The translations under genes and the position numbers were made by a program. Under the pieces are notes generated by a model. It saw only the letters and a program-made list of their open reading frames with translations. It searched no databases and was not told the DNA's origin. This document shows, piece by piece, positions 53,452 through 62,600 of a stretch of DNA of 64,000 nucleotides. Numbering within the stretch: position 1 is the first letter of the stretch; each line of letters opens with the position of its first letter. This stretch comes from 21-14-0-10-32-9 sp964501945 (lineage in GTDB: Archaea; Nanobdellota; Nanobdellia; Woesearchaeales; 21-14-0-10-32-9): positions 1-64,000 of the forward strand of contig CAZCTY010000002.1 in NCBI GenBank assembly GCA_964501945.1. Direction: 5' to 3'.

Positions 53452-54168
53452 TTATTTACAAAATTTTTCAAGTTTCTCTTTTGAAACTTTTTCCATCTCT
53501 TTTGTTTTTAGAGGAATCACAGCCGCATCAAGCCTTTCTGCTTTAAAGTTATCATTTAAAACTTTTTTAAGCATTTTAATTGCAAGCTGCAAACCCTCAT
53601 CCATAGTCATATCTTCTTTGTACTCAGCGTGCAACATTTCCTCAATGTCTTGCTCGCCTTCCCCGATAACAGTTGCTTTATATTGATAGTAAAGCCCAGT
53701 TGGATCAGTTTCAAATAAAGACATGCCTGTTGAGTCAATCCCTGCAACTAATAAAGATATACCAAAAGGTCTCAGACCACCAGATTGAGTGCAAAGTTGC
53801 TTTAAATTACACATATCTTTTATTATCGCGATGTTATCAATAGGATTATCATATTCAACGCGGTGCTGCTGAGCTTTTACTTGAGAACGCTCAACTAATA
53901 CACGAGCATCAGATAGTATACCCGCAGCTGTTGCCATTATGTGATCATCGATTTTGAATATTTTCTCTATCGCATCAGGAACAACTAACTTATCAATTAA
54001 TCTTTTATCCGTTACAAGTATTACCCCGTCTTTACAAACCATGCCAATAGCTGTGTTTCCAAGACGAACAGTTCTCTTAGCATATTCAACTTGTAATAAA
54101 CGCCCGTCAGGACTGAACATAGTTATTGCACGGTCATAACCCATCATTTGGTGTTGTACTGGTTCCAT
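53452..54168 (-). CDS. psmA: Proteasome subunit alpha
   Basis: Outer-ring subunit of the 20S proteasome. 238 residues with the alpha signature YDRAITMFSPDGRLLQVEYA at the N-terminus, GNTAIGMVCKDGVILVTDKR, and GLRPFGISLLVAGID mid-protein. The beta subunit and the PAN ATPase are elsewhere. Gene order (rnp2, psmA, sdo1, rrp4, rrp41, rrp42) is the conserved archaeal superoperon. Confidence 0.97.
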   Translation of the reverse strand: MEPVQHQMMGYDRAITMFSPDGRLLQVEYAKRTVRLGNTAIGMVCKDGVILVTDKRLIDKLVVPDAIEKIFKIDDHIMATAAGILSDARVLVERSQVKAQQHRVEYDNPIDNIAIIKDMCNLKQLCTQSGGLRPFGISLLVAGIDSTGMSLFETDPTGLYYQYKATVIGEGEQDIEEMLHAEYKEDMTMDEGLQLAIKMLKKVLNDNFKAERLDAAVIPLKTKEMEKVSKEKLEKFCK

Positions 54169-54176
54169 TCTTATTC

Positions 54177-54527
54177 TTACCTCCTATTACTCCTAGGTTC
54201 ATCTCTGGCTTTGTTTACAGAGCCAGAAACCTTATTTGTTTTAAGTATTACCTTATTCGAGCCAAGCTCGTCTATAAAAAGAAGAGATGCTTTTACACGA
54301 TCAAGATATTTTGCAGACACCCTGATCATAGCTTTATCATCTTTAAAGTCAAGAGGAATGATTCCTGCACCTGCAGCATCAAAAATTCCTAGATGATAAT
54401 TAATTTTTTCCACGAGTTCTCGCAGAGGCCTTCCAATATATGAACCTTTTTCTAAATTTACCAATTCTATGTTCATATACCTTTTTTTTTCTTTAATGCT
54501 AGGCATAAGACCTTTTATTCGTCTCAT
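54177..54527 (-). CDS. rnp2: RNase P protein component Pop5 (Rnp2)
   Basis: Protein subunit of the archaeal RNase P that trims tRNA 5' ends. 116 residues with the family pattern MPSIKEKKRYMNIELV near the start, LGIFDAAGAGIIPLDF and KAMIRVSAKYLDRVKASLLFI. I use the ATG at 54527, following an AGGTGAT ribosome binding site, over an earlier GTG that overlaps the site. It is the first gene of the operon; the partner Rpp30 gene is not adjacent. Confidence 0.9.
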   Translation of the reverse strand: MRRIKGLMPSIKEKKRYMNIELVNLEKGSYIGRPLRELVEKINYHLGIFDAAGAGIIPLDFKDDKAMIRVSAKYLDRVKASLLFIDELGSNKVILKTNKVSGSVNKARDEPRSNRR

Positions 54528-54595
54528 AATAATCACCTAGAAGAACCAACCCTCTCTCCATTCTTCTTCGTATATGACGGGGAAACAAAAAATCG

Positions 54596-54604
54596 TTTAT
54601 AAAG
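54596..54604 (-). promoter_or_regulatory. TATA box for the rnp2-psmA-exosome operon
   Basis: Minus strand CTTTATAAA predicts a start near 54573 and a leader of about 45 nt with the AGGTGAT ribosome binding site. Confidence 0.5.
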
Positions 54605-54657
54605 TTTTGTTTTTAATAGAATAATAAATGTTTTTTAGTTATTGCTGAGTAATAAAT

Positions 54658-54666
54658 ATTATAAAT
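54658..54666 (+). promoter_or_regulatory. TATA box for the SLT-domain gene
   Basis: ATTATAAAT predicts transcription from about 54689 and a leader of roughly 58 nt ending in a GAGAGGT ribosome binding site. It is back-to-back with the exosome operon promoter. Confidence 0.5.
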
Positions 54667-54747
54667 GGAGAGTGATTTCTTAACACATAAAGCTTACACA
54701 AAAACTGTTGTGATTTAATTCAATTAATTTAAGTGAGAGGTCAATAC

Positions 54748-55872
54748 ATGAAGCTTAGACACAGAGAAATAGTTAATTCAGCGTGCATTTCAGCACTCCT
54801 AGTTATTAATGCAGCGAATTTTACAGAAGGAGATGAGCCTAGCTTGAAGTATTTGAGAAATGCAAAGAATACTTTAGAGACTGCTGTGAATAAAATGCCG
54901 AATTTTAGTGAAGGTTTTAAGAGAACATCTGATTTTTTTTTAAAAACGAAAGATAAATTAAAAGATGTCGCGAGTAGAATTGATTTTGGCCAAGATACAG
55001 ATGAGGAATATTTTGAAAACGATAGCTTTGATTATGAAGCTTTGATTAATCGCGCATTAAAAAGCGATGAACATAACCTTGTTGATTCTGTTATAAAATT
55101 TGTTCCAAAAGATTTCCTTAGAGAATACATAGATAATGAAGCAAAAAATAGCAATCCTAATTATAATCGCTTAATGCTCGCATCAAGAACAGGCGAGGAA
55201 ATTAGAGATAAGCGATTTAATAGCGGAAGAAATTTTAATGAATCACTTAGAAATATGGCCGCGAGTGCGAATGTTAGACCTGGATCTTTTGGAAGCCGAG
55301 GAGAACTTAAAGAATTTTTAGATTTGTATAAAGATGATTTCGTAGAGGTTGCAAAAGAGTATGATTTAAATCCTTCTCTGCTCGCAAGCATTGCAAGCGT
55401 TGAGAGTCGAGGAAGAACGTTTACAATTTCAAATACAGGAGCACTCGGAGCGTTTGGACAGACAAGCTATGCATATATGCCTCAAACTAATTGGTTTGAT
55501 GGAAATGGACGAGATGCAATAAATCCTTTTCATACATTAGAGGCCATGGATAGAGCCGGCGATATGATTAGAGGATTAATTGATTTATATGCACGAGTTG
55601 ATGATGAACACCACACATTAGCATTAACAACATACAATCAAGGAGAAGCCGTTGTTAATAGAGCCATAAGATTGGCAAGACAAGAAGGCATTTTTGAACC
55701 TAAAAAAATAATTCAACACACAAATAATACAAGACGAGATAGAAATATTTTTTCAATCGCAACACGTGAGGGAAGAAATTACTCCGCGCATATTCAAAGA
55801 GAAAATGTTATTATGAGCGAGTATTTTAATACTCAATTTGATAATCTTGCAAATACTCATTCATATGAATAG
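54748..55872 (+). CDS. Lytic-transglycosylase-like protein (SLT/lysozyme fold), probably exported
   Basis: A 374-residue protein. A short hydrophobic stretch near the N-terminus (residues 8-24, VNSACISALLVINAANF) may be a signal or anchor. Residues about 25-180 are helical and unassigned. Residues about 185-310 form an SLT domain: catalytic Glu at about 219 in ASIASVESRG, then NTGALGAFGQT and, near 296, TTYNQGEAVVNRA, the three motifs of soluble lytic transglycosylases. These cut the glycan strands of bacterial murein. The ATG at 54748 has a GAGAGGT site 5 nt upstream, preferred over a GTG at 54733. Codon use is more T-rich than in other plus-strand genes, which may mean a recent arrival or inversion. 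Confidence 0.85.
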   Translation: MKLRHREIVNSACISALLVINAANFTEGDEPSLKYLRNAKNTLETAVNKMPNFSEGFKRTSDFFLKTKDKLKDVASRIDFGQDTDEEYFENDSFDYEALINRALKSDEHNLVDSVIKFVPKDFLREYIDNEAKNSNPNYNRLMLASRTGEEIRDKRFNSGRNFNESLRNMAASANVRPGSFGSRGELKEFLDLYKDDFVEVAKEYDLNPSLLASIASVESRGRTFTISNTGALGAFGQTSYAYMPQTNWFDGNGRDAINPFHTLEAMDRAGDMIRGLIDLYARVDDEHHTLALTTYNQGEAVVNRAIRLARQEGIFEPKKIIQHTNNTRRDRNIFSIATREGRNYSAHIQRENVIMSEYFNTQFDNLANTHSYE

Positions 55873-55921
55873 AAAACAATAAAAATGAGAAGAACAATAC
55901 ATAAGTATATAGGTGATTTAT

Positions 55922-56590
55922 ATGAGTAAAAAAATACCTAAGCCCTTAGAGGAGATGATTAGTAGAGCAGAAGCATTAGATGTATATACATTCGCACTCA
56001 ACCACAGACATGAAGACTTCATTATAAACCCAAAGCAAGAACTCATTAAAGAAAAAGGACTTGACGCTGCAAGAGCTTATGTTAAAACAGTAGAAGGCCG
56101 AGAAGATTACGGTAAACGAGGAGCTGATAAGCTTAAAGAGATTTTTTTTGAAGAGTTTAATGTTGATAAAAGCAATTATAATAAATCAGAACTAGAAACA
56201 TTAACTAAAACACTTTATGGAATGAATAAGAAAAATATTTCTGAGGCAGTTGCAAGACACGGCTTAGAATTAGATGTTGAAACGTATAAAGAAGAATTTT
56301 TAGGCAATCATTTAAGCCAAATTAAACAATATGTTGTAAATCACCACATAAAAAATTATGATGCAGAACACAACCCTGCAATACTTGACCACATATTACA
56401 TGAAAATCATAAAACATATTTTAGAGAAGACGTATTACCCGAGCTTAAAACTGATCGCGCGAAAGATTATGTAGTCAACTCTTTTTTAAGATGGAAACTT
56501 GAAAAAAAGCAACAATCACCCCTAGGAGTTAAGGACATAAAAGATACGGGGTTTTCTGAGTATTTGAAAAAAGAATACTTGAAACAATAA
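55922..56590 (+). CDS. Unknown helical protein, paralog of the 56741-57385 product
   Basis: A 222-residue soluble, mostly helical protein without signal peptide or membrane segment. The segment KQELIKEKGLDAARAYVKTVEGREDY near residues 38-63 aligns with REQLIKDKGAPGAAKFLNTEDGQKY in the gene two positions on. Further similarity continues through ISEAVARHGLELDVETY and the C-terminal DTGFSEYLKKEYLK. It follows the SLT gene by 49 bp, with an AGGTGA site 5 nt before the ATG at 55922 (an earlier in-frame start overlaps it). Rich in His and Tyr. No known family recognised; the context suggests it works with the SLT protein. Confidence 0.65.
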   Translation: MSKKIPKPLEEMISRAEALDVYTFALNHRHEDFIINPKQELIKEKGLDAARAYVKTVEGREDYGKRGADKLKEIFFEEFNVDKSNYNKSELETLTKTLYGMNKKNISEAVARHGLELDVETYKEEFLGNHLSQIKQYVVNHHIKNYDAEHNPAILDHILHENHKTYFREDVLPELKTDRAKDYVVNSFLRWKLEKKQQSPLGVKDIKDTGFSEYLKKEYLKQ

Positions 56591-56631
56591 CCTTTTTTTC
56601 TTTGAAAAACAACCTAAAATGAATGTTTTTG

Positions 56632-56645
56632 TCACTTAAAAGTGA
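56632..56645. promoter_or_regulatory. Short inverted repeat upstream of the 56741 promoter
   Basis: TCACTT-AA-AAGTGA lies 14 bp before the TATA box, where archaeal activators or BRE-adjacent factors can bind. It could equally be the end of the upstream transcript. Suggestive only. Confidence 0.3.
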
Positions 56646-56658
56646 ATAAAAGCGAAAC

Positions 56659-56668
56659 ATTTATATAG
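56659..56668 (+). promoter_or_regulatory. Strong TATA box for the 56741-57385 gene
   Basis: ATTTATATAG, with an A-rich stretch (GCGAAAC) just upstream in the BRE position, is the best-looking promoter in the window. Predicted start near 56690, giving a leader of about 50 nt. Confidence 0.6.
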
Positions 56669-56700
56669 TTTGAGTACTTAATAGTAGTATAAAGATAAGA

Positions 56701-56727
56701 TTTTTTTAGATAAACAATCTAAAAAAA
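56701..56727 (+). promoter_or_regulatory. 11-bp perfect hairpin in the 5' leader, next to the ribosome binding site
   Basis: TTTTTTTAGAT and ATCTAAAAAAA form a perfect 11-bp stem with loop AAACA. It starts about 10 nt after the predicted transcription start and ends 2 nt before the GAGGT ribosome binding site (56730-56733). It could protect the mRNA 5' end, tune translation, or bind a regulator. Confidence 0.6.
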
Positions 56728-56740
56728 CGAGGTAAAAAAA

Positions 56741-57385
56741 ATGTCAGATAAAAAAGATGAACCAACACCAGCCGAAAAGGCACAAAAGAAAATAGTCAAA
56801 GGATACAATGAAACAGTCCCAGGCGCAGTATTAGATTTTAAACACAAACAAGAAAAAGTACCCTACGATATCAGAGAACAGTTAATAAAAGATAAAGGCG
56901 CACCTGGAGCAGCAAAGTTCCTAAATACCGAAGATGGACAAAAATACATGATAGAACACCTAAAAGCAGGAAGCGAAAAAGTAGGATATGAAAGCCTGAA
57001 AAAAATAGGAAAAGTAGACGACTACTTAGCTGCACAATTCATGGGAAACTTCATGCTAAACCAACAAGCACTAGCACAAGAAGTAGGCAGAAACGGATCA
57101 CAATTCGACGGCGGAAATTACATGAAAGTACTACAACCAAACATAGGAAACGTACAAGAAGGAGCTTTACTTAGAGTTGCAAACAGTTACGACCCAAAAC
57201 TATCATCAGAATTACTTAAGAAAACAGGCACAGCAAAGTACATGAAAGATACAAAAGACGTAAGCCCAACACAAGTAACACAAATAGTAGGTCTTGATGA
57301 AGGTGGAAAAAACCCACAAGGACCAAGCACACTAAGACAACTAGGACTTGAAGATAAATTAAACGAAAAATACAGATTAAACTAA
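56741..57385 (+). CDS. Unknown protein, apparently highly expressed; paralog of the 55922-56590 product
   Basis: A 214-residue soluble protein, helical, without signal peptide, cysteines or catalytic motif. It shares with its neighbour the block REQLIKDKGAPGAAKFLNTEDGQKY (residues 47-71), followed by LAQEVGRNGSQFDGGNYMKVLQPNI, and ends with LEDKLNEKYRLN. Signs of strong expression are an excellent TATA box, a stable leader hairpin, a GAGGT site 7 nt before the ATG, a uniform codon set (AAA, GGA, ACA, GTA, TAC) and a T-rich terminator. It might be an abundant structural or effector protein of the SLT island. Family unknown. Confidence 0.7.
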   Translation: MSDKKDEPTPAEKAQKKIVKGYNETVPGAVLDFKHKQEKVPYDIREQLIKDKGAPGAAKFLNTEDGQKYMIEHLKAGSEKVGYESLKKIGKVDDYLAAQFMGNFMLNQQALAQEVGRNGSQFDGGNYMKVLQPNIGNVQEGALLRVANSYDPKLSSELLKKTGTAKYMKDTKDVSPTQVTQIVGLDEGGKNPQGPSTLRQLGLEDKLNEKYRLN

Positions 57386-57403
57386 ACTGACTAAAAAAAA
57401 ACC

Positions 57404-57437
57404 TTTTTTATTTTTTTTATTTAATTTAATTTTTTAG
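57404..57437 (+). terminator. T-rich terminator of the 56741-57385 gene
   Basis: Runs of six, eight and six T (57404-57409, 57411-57418, 57431-57435 area) follow the stop codon on the plus strand, a typical archaeal terminator. Confidence 0.5.
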
Positions 57438-57456
57438 TATAAAATATTTCTATTAC

Positions 57457-57480
57457 AAAAAAAAAGATAAAGCAAAAAAA
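57457..57480 (-). terminator. T-rich terminator after the pilin-like protein gene
   Basis: On the minus strand two T runs (57474-57480, then about 57457-57465) follow the stop codon at 57483, facing the terminator of the opposite gene. Confidence 0.45.
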
Positions 57481-57482
57481 AG

Positions 57483-59684
57483 TTAAGATTTAGACACAGT
57501 GAATGTTTGAGGATACCTTTTAGATGCATTGTTTACCAAATCAAACACTTCCAAATCTTGATGAAGCAACAATTCCTGATAATCATAAGACGGATAGACA
57601 ACATCAAAATAATCTACAGATAACAAATCATCTTTAGATATGTTAAAAGTAAATTCATCCCTCAATTCCATGAACCCAAGAACTAAAGATTCATTAAAAA
57701 CAATCTTTTCTAAGAAAACTTCCTCATCATCAACAAATAAGCCACTAATAAAACCATCAGGACCAACTTCATAAGTCTGATTTTCAATTACCCAAGGCTC
57801 ATCTAAATCTAAAGAACTAACAACTTGAACGTTATACCTACCCGGGACAAACCCCACAACATCAGACTCATGAGGCGCTTCAAAATCAACAACCCTAAAA
57901 AACTCAGAATCACCAGGCTCTTGAACCCTACTAAAAATAACAACAACAGATTCATCATCATAAGGCAAATGCGTAGACTCACTCAACGCAACAGACCACT
58001 CCCTTGAAAAATCAGGCTCATCAGGAAGAGGATAAAGACCTAATTGAGGAGAGAATCTTAAAGTTCCAACACTAACCTCAACTTCTCTTTCAGGATAAAC
58101 CTCAAAATCAACTTCAACAACGCCATCATCAACAATAAAGTCTTTAGTAACAGGAGATGCGAAGTAAGAATAATCATTAATAGATAAAGTGCCCCCAATA
58201 CAAGGAGGAACATAAGTTTCAACATATACTTCATCCTCATCTAATACCTCAAGATAAATAGATTCAGAACCACAACTATACTGAACAGATAAATCATAAA
58301 CAGGATCAGATGTGTACGCATCAAATAAATTAATCCTAACAGGAACAGTCCTCTGATCAACCGCTCCAAAACCACTCTCAAAGACATCATCCTCATCAAA
58401 ATCAAACTCAGGGAAATCATCAAGCAAAGAAACCCTAGGCTCATTATTAACCAGATTAACAGTTACAGGGAATTGAAAAAAGAAACCATCCCCACCAAAA
58501 GAATCAGATTCTTCTAAAGTTATAAGAATAGGATAAACTAAGTCATAAGCATACTCATAACGCGTAACCCCAACCTCACCAATTAAAGGCATATCAACAG
58601 AACTACCCGCGTCCCTAACAGGACCAACCATGTCCCCCGAACTTGGAAGAATATCTAAAAACATAGGCCACGAGCTAAAGAAATTAAACCTTACTTTAGT
58701 ACTCTCAAGAACCTCAGGCTCAACTAATTCCAAAGGAAATTGAAACTGAGAATAAATACCATCCAAATAAGGATTTTGCGTCATAGGAACATAAGAATCC
58801 CTCGAACCCCTAATTTGAAAATAAGGAACAGTCTCTTGAAGAGTTTGTTTTAACTCTTCCTCAACTGATGATATAGACCAAAACCTAAAGGAAGGCCCCA
58901 TCTCAACATCAGGAGAGATAGGAGGAATATCAGCATCCTTGCCACCCATACTCAAAATAGATAAAATGAGACGAGTAGATTTTTCTAAGAAAGGCTCCTC
59001 ATCTAAGAACTGAGTTTGAAGAGCAATTTGAGACGCTAATTCATAAACATCCCTAAAACGAACATCAACAGTATTACTAAAACGACTAATAGATGAATCA
59101 AGGCCAGACGGAAATACAATAGATAAAGGATAATTTAAACCAATGAAAACATCATCATCCCTAAAACGAACATCCGCAGACGGCTCTGCAGGAATAACCT
59201 CAAAGTCCTCATAATCCTCAAAATTATTAACACACTCCAAAATATTTTGCTCAACGTAATTACCAACCTGATACGCAATAGAACCACGACCACCAGATAG
59301 AGGAGGCACATTAAAAACATAAGAACTACCCTCATCCCTAGGAGAACCATCAAAATACAACCAAAAAGGCAAAACCCTATCACTACCCTCAAATATTTCT
59401 AAACCGGTATTCAAATAAGCAGGCTCATAACCATACATAACATTACTCGCATCAGAAAAACCACCAGACCTACCAAGATCTTCAAGTACTTCACGACCAA
59501 GATCAGCAATACAATGATTAACACTATTCACCAAAGGCTGCAATTGAGCATCAACATCCTCAGAGAATTCATCTTCAACATCTAAATCAGGATCAACTTG
59601 AAAGATAAAAAAGAAAGCAATAAATGCTAAAATAAATACAATCAAACCCAAAATGACAAATATAGTAACCTGACCTTTTTTCAT
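57483..59684 (-). CDS. Large surface protein with pilin-like (class III) N-terminus
   Basis: A 733-residue protein starting MKKGQVTIFVILGLIVFI: a short basic leader, KGQ cleavage site, and one hydrophobic helix, the form of archaeal type IV pilin-like proteins. Cleavage between G4 and Q5 by the prepilin peptidase encoded at 7236-8081 is expected. The large remainder is extracellular, very acidic and aromatic, with beta-rich domains (for example VRINLFDAYTSDPVYDLSVQYSCG near 450 and later repeats with EREVEVSVG). It starts 2 bp after the giant secreted-protein gene, so the two are surely co-expressed and may interact on the surface. No known family. Confidence 0.75.
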   Translation of the reverse strand: MKKGQVTIFVILGLIVFILAFIAFFFIFQVDPDLDVEDEFSEDVDAQLQPLVNSVNHCIADLGREVLEDLGRSGGFSDASNVMYGYEPAYLNTGLEIFEGSDRVLPFWLYFDGSPRDEGSSYVFNVPPLSGGRGSIAYQVGNYVEQNILECVNNFEDYEDFEVIPAEPSADVRFRDDDVFIGLNYPLSIVFPSGLDSSISRFSNTVDVRFRDVYELASQIALQTQFLDEEPFLEKSTRLILSILSMGGKDADIPPISPDVEMGPSFRFWSISSVEEELKQTLQETVPYFQIRGSRDSYVPMTQNPYLDGIYSQFQFPLELVEPEVLESTKVRFNFFSSWPMFLDILPSSGDMVGPVRDAGSSVDMPLIGEVGVTRYEYAYDLVYPILITLEESDSFGGDGFFFQFPVTVNLVNNEPRVSLLDDFPEFDFDEDDVFESGFGAVDQRTVPVRINLFDAYTSDPVYDLSVQYSCGSESIYLEVLDEDEVYVETYVPPCIGGTLSINDYSYFASPVTKDFIVDDGVVEVDFEVYPEREVEVSVGTLRFSPQLGLYPLPDEPDFSREWSVALSESTHLPYDDESVVVIFSRVQEPGDSEFFRVVDFEAPHESDVVGFVPGRYNVQVVSSLDLDEPWVIENQTYEVGPDGFISGLFVDDEEVFLEKIVFNESLVLGFMELRDEFTFNISKDDLLSVDYFDVVYPSYDYQELLLHQDLEVFDLVNNASKRYPQTFTVSKS

Positions 59685-59686
59685 TA

Positions 59687-62600
59687 CTACTCAACCCCCA
59701 CCCTTTGACAAAGCCTATTATCTCTAACACTTACAGCGTGAAAATAATCAGACAACCTATTAGTTTCAAATTCAATACAAAACTTCTCATAAACCCTCTC
59801 AGAACTGAAATCAGAAGGATTACTAAAACCACCAAAACTAACCCTAGTGTTAGCCCCAGAAATTAAAATATCATCTCCTGCGACATTATTAGTGTAATCG
59901 TGCTCCCTACCAGAAGAATCATACGCAACGAGCCTAAACCTCAAGCCCTCAAGCTGAGCCTCCACCCCACCTTGAATCCAATAATCATAAAAACCTAATT
60001 CATCAGGAGAAGAAGTCCTCCTCGCAGCAATGAAAGCACCAGGCCTAGTACCACCACCAGCCCTAGTAGTAATAGAACCAGACGCACCCGCAGGAGGCGC
60101 AACAGGCTCATTGAAAGAATCATCACAAAAAGCCCTCTCAGGCTCAGTCACATAATCTAAAGACATAGCCAACTGACCCATAGCAGTATCATCCCTCCAC
60201 TCACGATTATCAATACCAACAATGTCCGCTGCAATAGATAATCCAAGCGCGCCCTCACGCATACGACCAAAAGAAGACATAGACTCATAACGCTCAGCTT
60301 GCTCAGCCATGTATTCATTAAACGCAATTTTTATACCATCCATAGCCTCACCAAACCAAGACCTACTACCCTCAGTTATCTCATCATTCATAGCACGCCT
60401 AAGCTGCCTACGATTAAGATCGTCAATATCATCAATATTATTATCATCTAAAAGCTCTCGAATAAATTCCTCACTATACCCCGTTTCTCTTGAAATAATG
60501 TTCCAATCCAAATCATTTAAAGAATCCCTACGCCCCGCATAATTATCTAAGACATCAAATACAGGCTGAAGCTCATCACGCCTATTTTGCTCATTAGTCA
60601 AACGCCTCGCCTTCTCCCACCTAATCTCAGCAGCCCTAACCGCATAATCATACGCGACCTCGTTTTCAGCATAATAAGCAGCATAATACTCATTTATGTA
60701 CTCCTTCATAATATCCTCGGCATTGTTATCTGCCAATAAACCTAAAAAGCCCATTTCATCAGGCATCGAACCAAGATTAGCCTCAGCTTCATCTAAAAAA
60801 TTATTTAACTCATCAAGCTCATTTTCTAATCTTTCACGAGTACCACTATCTAAAGCCTCCCAATCAGTTTCCTCTAACTCATATTGTATTGCAGATAACA
60901 CACCAATATAAACAGGATCATAACTATCTAAAGCATCTAAATCATCAAAAGCATTTTGCAAAGCTTCCTTTCGAACACCATCTACACCTTCCCAATCAGT
61001 ATTCTCCAATTCATCACGAATAGCACCCATCCTCATAGACGTATCTATATAAAATTGATCTAAAATTTCTCTTCGCTCACCCGCTAAATCAGTTAAACTA
61101 TCATAACGAGAATCTAAGACATAACCCATTTGATTACCTTCAGGACCATAAACTAATAACTGCCTACCAATATCCACAGTATCCTCAGAAGTCATAATTG
61201 TCCTACCAATGAGCTGATCATCACCATCATATATGTAACAAGTATTACCCGTACACATAGCCCTATCCCCACCATCACCAAGAGGCATCTCCGTAGGTTC
61301 ATATTCATCAAGGAATGTTTCTCTACCATAACCAAAACCTTCACGCTGAGCATCCATCTCCCAATTCCTCTGAATCATACCAATCGCACCAGTTAAAGCA
61401 GGAGAACACCTATCTTTAACATCATCACTCATACCAAAACCCATCATTAATTGATCAACTGTACTTCTAATACGCTGATATTGAACAGGCAAACTCATAG
61501 CAGTTTGAGCAACAACACAAGCCCCATGAGCACTCGCAGAACCAGTAGATAATAACCTACAAGCATAAGGGATCGCCCCACCAAGAAGAGCTGCAGGATC
61601 ACGAATCATATTTTGAACGTCTTGCGCCGCATTAGTAAACATGTTAGTGAAAGGTAAAGCATACAAAACATTACCCGCCGTTCTAATACAATGATCATAA
61701 CCACGATTACGCTCACAATGCTCAACAGATAAACCCATAGTACTAACACCTTCATTTAAACAAAGAGCATAATTACACTCAATACCCTGAGCAACCCTCC
61801 TATGATAAACAAAAGCAGGAAGACACATAGTCGCAACAGCCACATATTCACTCTTATATGGATTAAATAACTCCCTACTAGACATACTAAGATTACTCGC
61901 TATATCATCAACCCTCAAAGTCTCTCTTAAATCACCAAGACCAATAGTGTCACTGTAAAAAGAATCAACCCAAGAAGATTCACACGCAATCGCCTCACAC
62001 ACAGGAACACCCAACTCAGCTAAAGTACCATAAGTCTCATCTAACCCCGCAGTAACCGGCTGAAGAGTTTGACCTAAAGGCGCACCAACAACAGATGCCT
62101 CCGCGGCGGCCTGAGTCGCACCAAGCGCACCCCTAGCAGTATCTGCTGAATGAGTAGCCCTACAAAGACCTTGAATCATATTAAGCGATTGCTCTAAACC
62201 ATCAAGACGCCTATCAGTACGCTCAACACGCTCATTAACAGCATCAATTGTTTCATAAATTTTCTCATCAAGAGTGTAACCTTCTTCTAAATCAAATTTA
62301 ACAGTGAAGTTTTTTTGCTCAGGAATCGCATAAAAATAACCAAGATCAACAGACCTCAAATCTAAGCCACAATTAAATTCCAAAGTATCATAATCAGCAT
62401 AACGATGATCATCACGAATAGTAAGACCAGCCCCCCTAAGTGTTAAACGAAGATACGCCACGTTAGATTCCTTATTAACATCTAATAACCTCAAATTAGA
62501 AACATCCCCCCTACGACCAGTTTCATTCTCAACAACAGGCAAACACCTAAAATTAGAAATATCAACAGATACCAAATCAGCATCCCCAATTAATTCAACT

